A stretch of DNA of 64,000 nt from Polytrichum commune (Eukaryota; Streptophyta; Polytrichopsida; Polytrichales; Polytrichaceae), in assembly GCA_950295325.1 (NCBI GenBank), contig OX485805.1, positions 32,105,501-32,169,500 on the forward strand. The letters run 5' to 3'. Every line of letters begins with the position of its first letter. Position 1 is the stretch's first letter. The translations under genes were made by a program, and so were the position numbers. The notes under the pieces are model-generated. The model did no database searches. It was not told the DNA's origin and saw nothing but the letters and a program-made list of their open reading frames with translations. Positions 51,059 through 61,314 of the stretch are shown here, piece after piece.

Positions 51059-51336
51059 GAGGCCTCGGATCCGAGGCCTCTTTTTTGTGTCAAGGTTTGT
51101 GCTTGAAAAATGAAAATGTTAGGTTCATTTTTGAATTCTCTCGGCCATTTTGTGTAGTATGTATTTCATAAGGAGGGGCATTCGGAAGAGGCCTCGGATC
51201 CGAGGCCTCATTTTTGTGTCAAGGTATGTGCATGAAAAATTAAAAATTTATGTTCATTTTTGAATGCTCTTGGCCCTCTTGTTTTGGGTAGTGCATAAGT
51301 AGGTACTTTGTGAAGAGGCCTCGGATCCGAGGCCTC
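51059..51336. repeat. Three further AGGCCTCGGATCCGAGGCCT palindromes
   Basis: Perfect copies at 51059, 51188 and 51315 (spacing 129 and 127) sit in units related to the 307-bp satellite (GTGCATAAGTAGG, TTTGTGTCAAGG). Confidence 0.9.
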
Positions 51337-51559
51337 ATTTTTGTGTCAAGGTATGTGCTTGAAAAATGAAAATCTTATGTTCATTTTTGAATGCTCTTGG
51401 CCTTCTTGTTTTGGGTAGTAACACTATATTCGTTAAATTGAGACTTTTTGGGCATTTTGAGACATTCACAAAAATAAGAACAAGGATAAATGGAACACAT
51501 ATTGGAGAAAGTTGTAAGATGCGAACACTTTGAAGCGGGTGTTTAGAACAAGATCCCCA

Positions 51560-51850
51560 TTAATAACTCATATTTGGGATTGTTTAGGGTGGGCAATCCA
51601 AACCTTAGGCCAAGTTGAAGGGGAAATCTTAAAACATTCATATTATCGCACAAAAACTTGTATGAATATGGTTTAGGTAGGGCAATCCAAACCATAGATC
51701 ATATTGAAGGGGAAATATGTGAACCAATATAATATAACATACAAAATATTCCAAACTCATATTTGTGATGGTTTAGGTAGGGCAATCCAAACCTTAGACC
51801 ATATGGAAGGGGAAATCATGTGACACTTATATTATTGCAAAAAAAACATA
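51560..51850. repeat. Three diverged 90-100 bp units
   Basis: GGGCAATCCAAACC recurs near 51591, 51680 and 51780, each followed by AGGGGAAAT. No palindrome or gene is present. Confidence 0.6.
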
Positions 51851-51957
51851 CAAAGTGTGGCATGTAAAATGCATAGCATGCTAACACCACACATCCATTG
51901 GATAGTGCGACCCAAAATGTTCTTGCCTATGGCCCACAACCCTACGCCTACTATGGC

Positions 51958-52842
51958 CTATCTAGCCTCGGAGACTACCTCTTTTTCTTTTGCTTTTTTT
52001 TCTTTTGCCTCTTTTTCTTTTGCTGCGGCTTCTTTTGCTCGCATTGCTTCAACATTCCTGAAAATCTCCGCCCCGCGACTATAGCCATTCTTGGGGTGAC
52101 CGCCATCAAAAACACATTTTGGATTCCGTCGGCCGCCCGAATTATACGACGAAGAATTCGAATACGATGAAGTGGACTGTCTTGCATTTCTGGTCATGGA
52201 GTAGAAACGCTCCAACTCGACGGACGCACTAGCCCGCATAGGTTTACGGGTGGGAGCAACCTGCAACGCGTCAATGCAAGAACACACGTGTTAGTTTAGG
52301 GAGGAAGACCCAAACGTGTCACACGTTCATTTTTTAAGTGCCGGATGATTGTAATGCGCGGTTAACCATGTTTGGGGGGGGGGGGGGGGGGGGTTCACCT
52401 TGTCACCGGGGGCGTTCCCGTCGGGGTCGGCGAGGAGGGGCAATGCGTCCCGCAAAGGAATAGGAAGGGTGCCACTCTTCGTAGGCCGAGCGTCCATCCG
52501 CAGCCGCCGTTGAGGTGTACTACTGCCGCCGGGCCGAGACGGGGACGTCCGGACGCATTTGCGATTTATGCCCTTGAGCGGCGACGGGGACGGAGATGGC
52601 CGGAAGATTTGCTTGGGTGGGGGGCTATCGACGACGCCGGCGTCGATAGGCTCCTTGGAGTAGTCGATGGTGGACGCGGCATCGTAGACGGTCTCGTAGA
52701 AGAAGCTCCCCAAGTTTGATTCGCTGACGATCTCAATCGAGGGCTCCAAACGCTGGCGCAAAAAAGGAAACAAAACAAAACCCAAGGGGAGGGGGGAGCA
52801 TGTGAAAATCGATATACAATTGAGGCATAATATATCACACAC
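51958..52842 (-). CDS. Small Pro/Ser- and Lys/Glu-rich gene, function unknown
   Basis: Two exons are supported: 52752-52399 (acceptor GCGCCAG, donor AAG|GTGAAC) and 52260-51958 (acceptor GTTGCAG), phase 0, about 218 aa. The first encodes RLEPSIEIVSESNLG..., a Pro/Ser-rich basic middle with RRLRMDARP. The second encodes ASASVELERFY and ends in a KEKEAKEKKAKEKE coiled/charged tail. The start is uncertain: the frame stays open to 52842 but without an ATG. It is also in the same frame as the FCP1-like exon upstream, separated only by the TGA at 52866-52864 and 111 bases. It may therefore be the 3' end of that gene. Confidence 0.5.
52374..52393. repeat. G20 homopolymer next to a splice donor
   Basis: Twenty consecutive G on the plus strand (C20 in the minus-strand intron), starting immediately after the donor GTGAAC. 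Similar long G runs occur at 53891, 63170 and 63240. Confidence 0.9.
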
Positions 52843-52863
52843 AATGGCACACCATGTAGTATC

Positions 52864-53709
52864 TCAAATGAGTTTATTATATTTCGCGTGAGCGTACAAC
52901 TCTCTATACATATAGTCCTTCGGATCCATGTATCTTTCGCCTATCGGATTACAACTAAGGAACCGGGGCACGGGTAGTCCGCTCCCCACGAGCGTTTGAA
53001 TGTACTTAAGTAGGTCTAACAAAAAGCGGTCTCGGACCTTCTCGACCGTCCACGTGGGGCAAACTATGAAGTTCGAGGTCGGGTTCAAAATGTTTTTGGA
53101 AGCGCTGTCGTCCACCATCAACGTGTTGTCACGGGTGGGGCGAACGTCGTAGGGACAGCCGACCATGGTCGGACGCTGGTCCCATACGACTGGCTTCAAG
53201 ACCTTAAGAAATTGGTTTACGGCGGGGTTGTTGGGCTTTTTCACAACCCTGCCCTCGGGGGTGTATAACGTTCTACAAGAGTCCTGTCCTAGGACCAAGC
53301 ACGGGGGTTGGAGTCCCTTGAAGATGAACTCCACGACGGCCTGGGTGTTCTCGGACTTCATGGAGCTCCACACGATCACCCACCATTTGGATAGGGCGAC
53401 CTGCAGGAAGCGCCGAAGCCACGGGCGGAGGTACACTAGCTTGCTTTTGATGTACGCGGGGGGACCATCGTAGTTGGCGTCCTCGGGCTTGCAGAAAGGC
53501 ACCGTGGGGACCCTCGGACAATGCACGCACTGGACAAGGACCCCGTTGAGGTCTAGCACCAGGAACCGGGTCTTGGGAGGCGAAGGTGGCGAGGGCAAAA
53601 TCGGGGGGACCACCGCGCTGTCCTCCACACTCCTCGGAGAGGATCGGTGGGGAGCTGCGACGCTATGCTCCGAACCCTGCGGCGACGAGCGAGAGAAGGC
53701 GGACGAGGA
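52864..53709 (-). CDS. FCP1/SCP-like HAD phosphatase exon (DLNG type)
   Basis: The exon encodes an NLI-interacting-factor / FCP1-like HAD domain. It shows FLVLDLNGVLV (motif I), VIVWSSMKSEN (motif II), and NTLMVDDSASKN with FIVCPTW (motif IV). The second Asp of the usual DxDxT is Asn, as in a plant clade with DLNG; activity is therefore doubtful or altered. The fold is complete and ends KYNKLI at TGA 52864. There is no ATG: the frame is open back to an in-frame TAG that forms a good acceptor (AACATAG|TCC, exon start 53709, phase 0). The nearest upstream minus-strand exon ends with a phase-0 donor at 54170, so this is probably the C-terminal domain of the ParB/methyltransferase-like protein. 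An unseen private first exon is the alternative. Confidence 0.68.
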   Translation of the reverse strand, partial: SSSAFSRSSPQGSEHSVAAPHRSSPRSVEDSAVVPPILPSPPSPPKTRFLVLDLNGVLVQCVHCPRVPTVPFCKPEDANYDGPPAYIKSKLVYLRPWLRRFLQVALSKWWVIVWSSMKSENTQAVVEFIFKGLQPPCLVLGQDSCRTLYTPEGRVVKKPNNPAVNQFLKVLKPVVWDQRPTMVGCPYDVRPTRDNTLMVDDSASKNILNPTSNFIVCPTWTVEKVRDRFLLDLLKYIQTLVGSGLPVPRFLSCNPIGERYMDPKDYMYRELYAHAKYNKLI

Positions 53710-54169
53710 CTATGTTATGCTATGTCCATCTCAAGCAGAACGGAAATTTTGTGCAAACACAAGAAGAATTGGACCATTGGTGGCAACAAAAACATACAAG
53801 GGGAACAACATACATTGGGACACGGATGCAAACATATGGGCGCCAAAAATAATAATTTTATTTTTACAAATTTCTATGTACAATTTGATTGGGGGGGGGG
53901 GGGACCGCGGTGAACGAGGGCATTCACACTATCCTAATTCTACATCTACAAAATTGGTTGCGCGCCGCCAAGGTCGAGCATAGTCGAGTGCAGGTGAGAC
54001 GAAGGGGATCGCGGGGGGGCACGTTGGGGGGAGGGGGAGCAAGTGTAGAGCATGGGGGGCAGGGGGTGTGCATTTCCTCCTAGCAAGGGGGACACGACCA
54101 CGCCAACAAGACAATGACCCAGGAAGTTTGGGTCGGTCGACCCAAACTGGGGAGGGCTCAGTGTATTAC
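53710..54169 (-). other. Probable intron linking the methyltransferase-like and FCP1-like exons
   Basis: It is bounded by GAG|GTAATA and AACATAG|TCC, both phase 0. It contains one TTTGGGTCG palindrome (54126-54147) and a G13 run at 53891. No exon with its own ATG was convincing here. Confidence 0.45.
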
Positions 54170-54539
54170 CTCGCCCTGGTCATGTCTCGACGATGTGGAA
54201 GCCTCCACCGTCCCCGCTGCCCCGCCTCTCTCGCCACCGCCTTCTCCGACGACGTCAGGAACCTTCTCCTGCAAACGATCGGCATCAGGCCCTTGTCCTA
54301 AACCAATCTCCGCATTTGCATCATGCATGGGTTCATCGATTTGGTTAGGAGTAGAGGTATCACCAGGCCCTTGCAAGCCTTCAACATCTAGCATGGCCGT
54401 GTCTAGTTGACACCCATGTTGGTCAAGGGAGGACTGCGCTGCAACGGGGTTTGGGTCGGGCGACCCAAACTGTCCTGCATCTGGAGAGGGCCCTTCGGAC
54501 ACTCCAGTGGATGGTGGGTTTGGGTCGGTCGACCCAAAC
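54126..54539. repeat. Three TTTGGGTCG-NN-CGACCCAAA palindromes, two of them in coding sequence
   Basis: Copies lie at 54126-54147 (intron), 54449-54470 and 54518-54539 (exon 3). Centres are GT, GG and GT. The two exonic copies encode FGSPDPN and FGSTDPN in the minus frame. Confidence 0.95.
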
Positions 54540-57500
54540 ATCCTGGGGTCGTCCGATTGGTGAGGGGGCGCCATGACTATCGGGGGCCGAAGTGGTGGAG
54601 GGCCCAAAGGGGAGGAGGCTCCAGAGACGCGCCAGATGTTGGGGTCATCCACTTGCTGGACCGGCGCGTACGGAACTTGGTGGGGCCGAATCAAGTGCTG
54701 GAAGCTGAAAGACGATTGCGGCACAAGCTGCTGAGGGATGCTCTGCGGAGGGAAGCCGGGGGGCAAGTGCGGGAAGGAGCTGGAGGGAGCCACCACCAAA
54801 CCTTGCGCCCACATTCCTTGTATCACTTGTGATATCAATTCGGCGTGGGACGGAGGTTGGGCCATCGCCCTCTGTCGTTCCTGCTCCAACAGGAGAGCCC
54901 TTAACTCTGCTACCTCGTTCCGCATTGAGGGTTCTTCCGCGGCAGCCTTCTGCAGGCGGACTCGCTGCTCCTCGTCCCTCCTCATCTTCTCGTTCGCCTC
55001 CTCCACAGTCAGGACCTCGGGCTTCACCCTAACCATGCCAGCGAACGCTGTCGGGGACGGGGGATCTGATCTTAGCCGTTTGGCGAGCTCAATGTCATCG
55101 TCGTCCTCGCTGCTTATGGCAATGGTCTCCTCCACGGAGTAGTCGCCATACAGCTTCTTCCCCTTCATCTTCCTCCTCTCCCTGAACGTGGCGGTCGCGT
55201 CCCTGGAGTACATGTCCCGTGCATCGTCCACCGTCAGGACGGGCACGAGCTTACTCTGCGGGGTTGCCGCCCGCATCGCCTTCTTCCGTTGAGGGGCTTC
55301 GGATTCTTGCGTGAAGCCCGTTGCCCCTTCCTCCACGTCGCCTTCCTTCTCCGCCTCCTCGTGCTCCTCTTCTTCCTCCTCCTCCTCGACATCGCCACCT
55401 TCTGTGCGGGACGGATTGCCCGGATGCAACCCGACAAGAGGTTCGGGTTCTTGGGTTGTGGCCCTCATGGCCATTTCTTCCGGGTTGATCCGCCTCACCC
55501 TATCAAGAGGGTTTTCGCCCCCCTGAACAACCTCGTCGACGTAGCTACCCGGGATCCAATCGAGGATGTCCATCTTCTTCGCCAACGATCTCTGCGTCCT
55601 GTAAAATGGCAGATCGCCATCCTCTATGTAGGAGTATATACTCAGCCCCGACATCTACACAATCCAAGTTATATAGACATTAGAATTAGGCGAGGGACAT
55701 AAACAAGACCAAGTACAATGTGTAGTTTGGGTCGATCGACCCAAACCAACAAAGAGCCTAGTTTGGGTCGATCGACCCAAACCAACACAGAGCCTAGTTT
55801 GGGTCGATCGACCCAAACTGCGCACGAGTTATAGAAAGTCGCTTACCATGGCAGCATAGATAGGTTTAGAGCCTCCGAAGACGTTGAAGATGCAATCCCC
55901 TCTCCTCGTCAGCGTCCTCATCATTCTCACGTAAAATTCCATCCGCAGCTCATCTAAAGGATAGTTCGCGTATTTAGCCTCGTCGTAGAGGCACTTGTTG
56001 ACACCCAACCCTTCTGGAACTTGGAAGAGTTTGTCCATCCGGGATATAGGGTGGTTCGGCACCTTCAGCAACTCCGCTTTGTACACGAAGTACAAACACA
56101 AGACGTTGACGAACTTGGTCTTCTTGTCCCTCAACGTCGTGTAAGCTCCCTCCGCCGGTGCGGCGATGTAGTGAGACTTGGAGACTGCATACTCCGGCTG
56201 CAGTTTCCGGACAAGCTCGTACACCTGCTCCGCCCTCCTATCCTCGACTATCCAAAGCCAGATATCTACCTCCCTGAACTTAGGGCTTGCATAATCGACG
56301 AACTTAGATAGGAAGGGGTCATAGAAGAGGGTGCTCATCGTGCCCTCAAATGAGCTTCCAGGAATATTCCTGAAATCAATCATCCCAAAAGGAAAGCGGT
56401 CCCTTGCTTTCGTCCTTATCGCCATTCTGGCGTCTTGACCTGGCCAACCCTGAATTTTCAACGGGTCGGCGGTGACAAGGTTGAAGTACGCTTCCCCTTC
56501 AAACTGGACAATCTTCTTCTCCTTGATGAAGTTCGAGAACGCACGCGCTGTGTGATCCGGAAGCGCCCGGTTCTTCCCACCCTTCACCATCTTGGCCCGC
56601 AAGAAGTCGTCCCCCGCTTCCCTTATTAGAGCCGCCATGGAGGCACTGGTGAACTTATATTCAGCTTTGAATGCTCTCCAGTTAGCCTCATGGACCTCGC
56701 CGTCCACGACAATATTCCTCTCTGGCACTAGTTTATGCAGCTCCTGCACGATAGTCGTCTTCTTTTTCCTGTTATCCGTCCATTCCTTCATGGTGTAGCA
56801 TGAAGGAACGAAGGATTTGGGCTTTTGGAAGACAATCTTCGGGTGCACCCAACACCTCTTCGCCGTGGGTGCCACGTGCAGGATGTGAGATGCCGCCTTC
56901 TCCACCTCCGTCTCTGACAGCCCTTGAAGAGTTCTAAAGAACTCTCTCACGAGAGGCTTCATCTGCTTGAAGCGCGAGGTTTGGCTGAAGAAAATGCCAG
57001 TGTCGGGGTCGATCAAATCCCCCGTCTCGTGCTTTTCAAACACGGTTTTCCACTTCTTCCAAACTGAGTCAGATGTTGTAATCAAGTAAATCTCCCCCTT
57101 GAGGTCGCTGTATTTCTTCTGCTTGTGGCTCGAATTATCAATGGAGGAGAATTTGTTGATCATTTGGTATTTGAAATCCTGCACGTCCACAAAACAGAAC
57201 ATTTGAATGCGTGTTAGATATGTACATGTGATTTCCAACCCATATCATGACCAACATCTGCAACAACAGTTTGGGTCGATCGACCCAAACTAAATAAACT
57301 AGCTGCATCAGGAGTTTGGGTCGGTCGACCCAAACTAAATAAACTAGCTGCATCAGGAGTTTGGGTCGGTCGACCCAAACTAAATAAACAAGGCTGCATC
57401 AGGAGTTTGGGTCGGTCGACCCAAACTAAATAAACAAGGCTGCATCAGGAGTTTGGGTCGGTCGACCCAAACTAAATAAACAAGGCTGCATCAGGAGTTT

Positions 57501-58853
57501 GGGTCGGTCGACCTAAACAATACTCACCTCCCATTTGGGATTCTTGTCCTTCGCATTCTCCCTCTCCTTGGGAGGCCTACCATAGAACTCCCACACCTCC
57601 CGCGAGGCCATGATATTCCTTATCCAGGAAGCTTGGTAGGCCCTCTTCTTATTTCCCATATTGAAGTACCGGGAGATGTCGCTGAGCTTGGTCTCGTCGT
57701 CAGACCACACCACTAGTGCCTTCCAAACCTTCAGCTTTTCCTTCTGATTGTTCGGATCATCCCACTCATTCATGAGTTGGATTTTCTTGGATGCCTCCAC
57801 GCTGTGCTGGCCGTCTATGAGCCAAAAATCGCCCTTCTGAATTGTGGGCCACATTTCAGGTGTAGGCATTTTCTTGAGACCCTGTGGCATCACTACTATC
57901 GTTTGCCTGTCGTCTTTAAACTGCTCGCAAACGATCTGCGCGATTATCCAGTCAACGTAGGCGTCCTCCTTTGCCCGGACACACTTCTCCGGTGGCGCTA
58001 GATGGCACTGGCTGATGTTCACGTCGAACTTAAAATCCCTGCCCATGAAAAAACAGTGGGAGCATTTCGTCGTGAAATTGTTCACGATTTTCTGCAGCTC
58101 CCCTGCATCCACCTCTTCGCCGGGCTTCGGCATGCGCAACTCCGGTGAGACTGGCTCGTCAGTCATCACAGATGACTCTCTCCCCCTCTTGGATGGAGTT
58201 GTTTGACGGCTCCCAGAAGGTGTAGGCGTCTCGCTATCCGCAGGTGTTTGGGAGGGAGTGGTCCTCCGCGAGTCAGCCGGTACTGGTCGCGGCTTCCTCA
58301 CCGATTGAGGTCTTGACGACCCTGCTCCTTCCTCTGTGGTTGCTTTCCGCCTCACGGGTTGCTGAGACTTGGTTTTGCTCTGCAGGGCTTTGTTGAGCAC
58401 GCTGATTGCATGCTTTAGTTTCGTGAATCTGCTCGACACCTTTGTGTTCGATGTACTGTTATCGATGAATATGGACTCCGGTTTGATGACGTCTGGTTCT
58501 ACACATGTTTCTTTTGCATAGATAGCGTCAAAGGGTTCGGAGAACTGGTGCATAAACATATGCGCGTTCTGGACAGCGTTGTTCTCGAGGATGACATCCA
58601 CGTAGTCTCCAAGAGACTGAACCGATGCCACCTCCCACCCCGTAAGAGTAGCCCATGTGTGCTTCTCCACGGTCCCAACCTTCACAACAAAAATCATTTT
58701 GTATTGCGAACCCTTAACCACTTGTATAGACCACGCGAGGACAAGCCCGTCCTTAGGGGAATAGGAGTCATCCTGCGGGGTTTCGTGCTCCTGCCACAAC
58801 ATGTCCGGCGCAGGCATGAACCACCTTTCGCCGGGTCTTTTCTTTGGAGCCAT
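54170..58853 (-). CDS. ParB/DGQHR-like plus degenerate DNA-methyltransferase-like protein
   Basis: Exons 58853-57528, 57178-55847 and 55654-54170 are joined in phase 0 (donors GAG|GTGAGT, ATG|GTAAGC; acceptors GTGCAG, GTGTAG). The ATG follows a CTTACAG acceptor, so a 5'-UTR intron is likely. Exon 1 (442 aa) has an unknown N-terminal domain, a Pro/Ser/Thr-rich linker, and a ParB-like domain at about 265-360 (NISQCHLAPPEK, IVVMPQGL, FWLIDGQHSVEASKKI). Exon 2 (443-886) ends GDCIFNVFGGSKPIYAAM, continuing in exon 3 as SGLSIYSYIEDGDLPFYRTQ. This resembles motif I and the following strand of beta-class N4/N6 DNA methylases (DPFxGSGTT ... IGIE). A DPPY motif is not seen, so it is probably inactive or diverged. 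Exon 3 (887-1381) is Glu/Pro/Gln-rich and disordered. The GAG|GTAATA donor leads toward the FCP1-like exon. Function unknown; DNA association is inferred. Confidence 0.7.
55725..55818. repeat. Three intronic palindromes, 36-bp spacing
   Basis: Perfect 22-bp palindromes at 55725, 55761 and 55797, all with centre AT, separated by an AACAxAGAGCCTA spacer. They lie within the 192-bp intron between exons 2 and 3. Confidence 0.95.
57269..57518. repeat. Six intronic palindromes in a 45/46-bp minisatellite
   Basis: Copies start at 57269, 57314, 57359, 57405, 57451 and 57497. The spacer is TAAATAAAC(T)A(A)GGCTGCATCAGGA-like. The last copy has one arm change (ACCTAAAC). The array fills most of the 349-bp intron between exons 1 and 2. 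Confidence 0.95.
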
Positions 58854-58879
58854 CTGTAAGAAAATAATGTGCAATGTTA

Positions 58880-59304
58880 GTTTCGGTCGTTCGACCCAAA
58901 CAACTACGACATGAATAGGTTTAGATGGATTGTATATTTATATATTTCAGCATCATTTGTATTGATAATAAGAATGTTTTGATTATTGGGTGGATTTGCA
59001 TTTTATATTGTTTGTGACATGCAGGATTACTTGATACTTTTCCTTGATACATTCCTTGATTATTATTTTTTAGTGGATGTGAATTTTATATTGATGCAAA
59101 AATCATGGATTTCTTTATGAATTTATAATTAGAAGACGTTGTTTGGGTCGTTCGGCCCAAACATGATGCTTTGTTTTGTGTTTGGGTCGGTCGACCCAAA
59201 CAAGAGACTGTGTTTTGTGTTTGGGTCGGTCGACCCAAACAAGAGGCTGTGTTTGGGTCGACCGACCCAAACCTGTGGCCGTGTTTGGGTCGTCTCCCCA
59301 AACT
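58880..59304. repeat. Six palindromes in the 5' leader/intron of the ParB-like gene
   Basis: Copies at 58880, 59141, 59180, 59219, 59251 and 59283. Centres vary (TT, GT, GT, AC), and 58880, 59141 and 59283 are imperfect in an arm. Confidence 0.92.
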
Positions 59305-60336
59305 TTCCTATTTTAATGTAATTTTTAAAAGTTGGCACGTAGCATATACAATGCTTATGCGTTGTGTATGCTACAATACCTTCAATTGACAAACACTTAT
59401 TGCATATAATAAAAGAAAATACCTTTGTTGTATGTAGCAGTTGTTGTAAACAGTTGCTTTAGAACAGGTGTTCTTCTTCCAATAACACAGAAACAGTTGA
59501 ATGTAACCTCTCACACAAATCCACAATCTCTCATACAACTCCTAGATCTCTTTTGAATCTCTCAAACAACAATTCAATACTTCAAACAACCTCTGAATCT
59601 CTAAGAACAAGTGAATCTCTCAAAACAATAACTGACTCTCTCAAATGACTTAGATATCTCTCAAACAACAATTGAGTGTTTCAAACAACCTCTGAATCCC
59701 TAAGAACAAGTGAATCTCTCAAAACAATGACTGACTCTCTCAAATGACTTTTGTATCTCTCAAACACCTCCTGATTATCTTATAGAACTCCTAAATCTCA
59801 CAAACTCTCCAACTACAATACAGCCTCCAAAACCCGCAAGCTTAGAATGTTGGAAAACCCTTCAACAATCTTCTACTTACTTCACTCTACAACAATCACT
59901 CTACTAACTCTCACGCACTCTAAAACTCTCTCCTTAGGTTTCTGTTCTATTGCAAACACTTCCTAACTTCTACAGCAAGAGAAGGGAGGGAAGGAGAAGA
60001 ATCAGTAGGCGCCAAAGCAACAAGAAGGGAGGGAAGAGAAGAAAATCGCCACCCTGAATCGCCACGGCGCTTCGCGAAAGCGGCGCTTCAGGAGAGGCGG
60101 CGCTTCCACAAGAGGCGCGGAGCGAATGCTTGGCGCGGAGAGAGAGAGAAAGAGCGAAAAGTTGTGACGGCTGGGGTTTTGTATGCCTCGGGAATTGGCC
60201 CCCAACCGCACGAATAGGGTGCCAACGGGATTAGGGCACCAACGGAATTAGGATTACGGGGAACCCTAAATCCTAAAGCCAAACTGTAAACCCTTAGCGG
60301 GCATTAGTATTTTCAAGACACTTTGGAGTACCCTAA
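59305..60336 (-). promoter_or_regulatory. Likely 5' leader and promoter of the ParB-like gene, with a 99-bp repeat
   Basis: No coding sequence is seen. On the minus strand this is GA/CT-biased, like plant leader sequence. A 99-bp unit (AAGAACAAGTGAATCTCTCAA at 59603 and 59702) is repeated just over twice at 59554-59770. A GC-rich segment (60050-60150) with an AGAGAGAGA stretch may mark the transcription start area. Inferred from position only. Confidence 0.35.
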
Positions 60337-60867
60337 TGGGGCATTCCCACTTGACTTTAGTTAAGACCCTCACTATTTTATAAAGACCGGGTAAAGCTCC
60401 CTCGGTTATAGCGGAGGCATCCAACTATCCCAATGCACCTACAAGAACTTGCTCCGGAGATTTTCAAGTAGGTTTTAGTTAAGTAGCTTTCACACATGTT
60501 CATGGTTTTATCTACCAAGCAATGAATGTTGGGTAGTTTTTGTCCCATCCCCAAATGCCTTACTACTCACCTATCTTACCATCGGTTTTTGTTAATGAAG
60601 CTCCTCGTGCCCTCATAGCTAAGACTAAAAAGCAACCAATCACAAGGGTGGGAGGCGACACTTTTAAAATTCCTATATTCTTGCCTAATGTTTAGGTACC
60701 GATGGGAGCGTCGGTGGTTGAGGCTTAAAACCTCCACTTTTAAGCCATGCCACATCATTTGCCACCTAGGCTCGGCACTAAAAAGAGCCATATGTGTGAA
60801 ACCTAGATAACTAAAACCGCATTTAGACTAATACTACTTCTAACTAATGTCAAGTGGGAATGCCCCA
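60337..60867. mobile_element. Tourist/Harbinger-like MITE, copy 2 (531 bp)
   Basis: Same length and nearly the same sequence as 21319-21849, with TIR TGGGGCATTCCCACTTGAC. It is flanked by TAA on both sides (60334-60336 and 60868-60870). High identity of the two copies indicates recent mobility. Confidence 0.88.
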
Positions 60868-61314
60868 TAAGGTGCACATCAAATGCGGTATTCTACAAAA
60901 TGAAACCATTTATACAACTAATGCATTTTTACAACGCAACGTTATGCTAAAACTAAGACTTAACCCCTACTCACATGACACCATAACCTAAATTTCCCAA
61001 ACAAGTTGAAATCATTGGTTTCTCTTTTGTTTGAGCAAGTTAGAAAAATAATACAATTGCGTGACATTTAACGATGTAATCGTTGACATTTAGACTTTAC
61101 CAATGATGCCAAGAACTCACACAATATGCAATGAATAAAAAATATAACCCCCGTCCCCCAACATGAAATTCGGAAATTTAGGATATTTGAATGTGTTTGC
61201 TAAATGTATACCTTCCCCAAGAGCATTTTCTCAGGGTTTGGAATTGCATGATCCTTATGTCGAAATGCTAACATGCTCAAGTTTTTAGTAAATCCCTTAC
61301 ATACTCACTTGAAT

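Noticed and set aside
57269-57518. CRISPR-like appearance (22-bp palindromic repeats, regular 45/46-bp spacing)
   Set aside because: The spacers are identical to each other, the array is in a spliceosomal intron, and no cas-like genes are present.
60576-60791. Conserved small ORF shared with 21558-21740
   Set aside because: Conserved only because both lie in copies of the same MITE.
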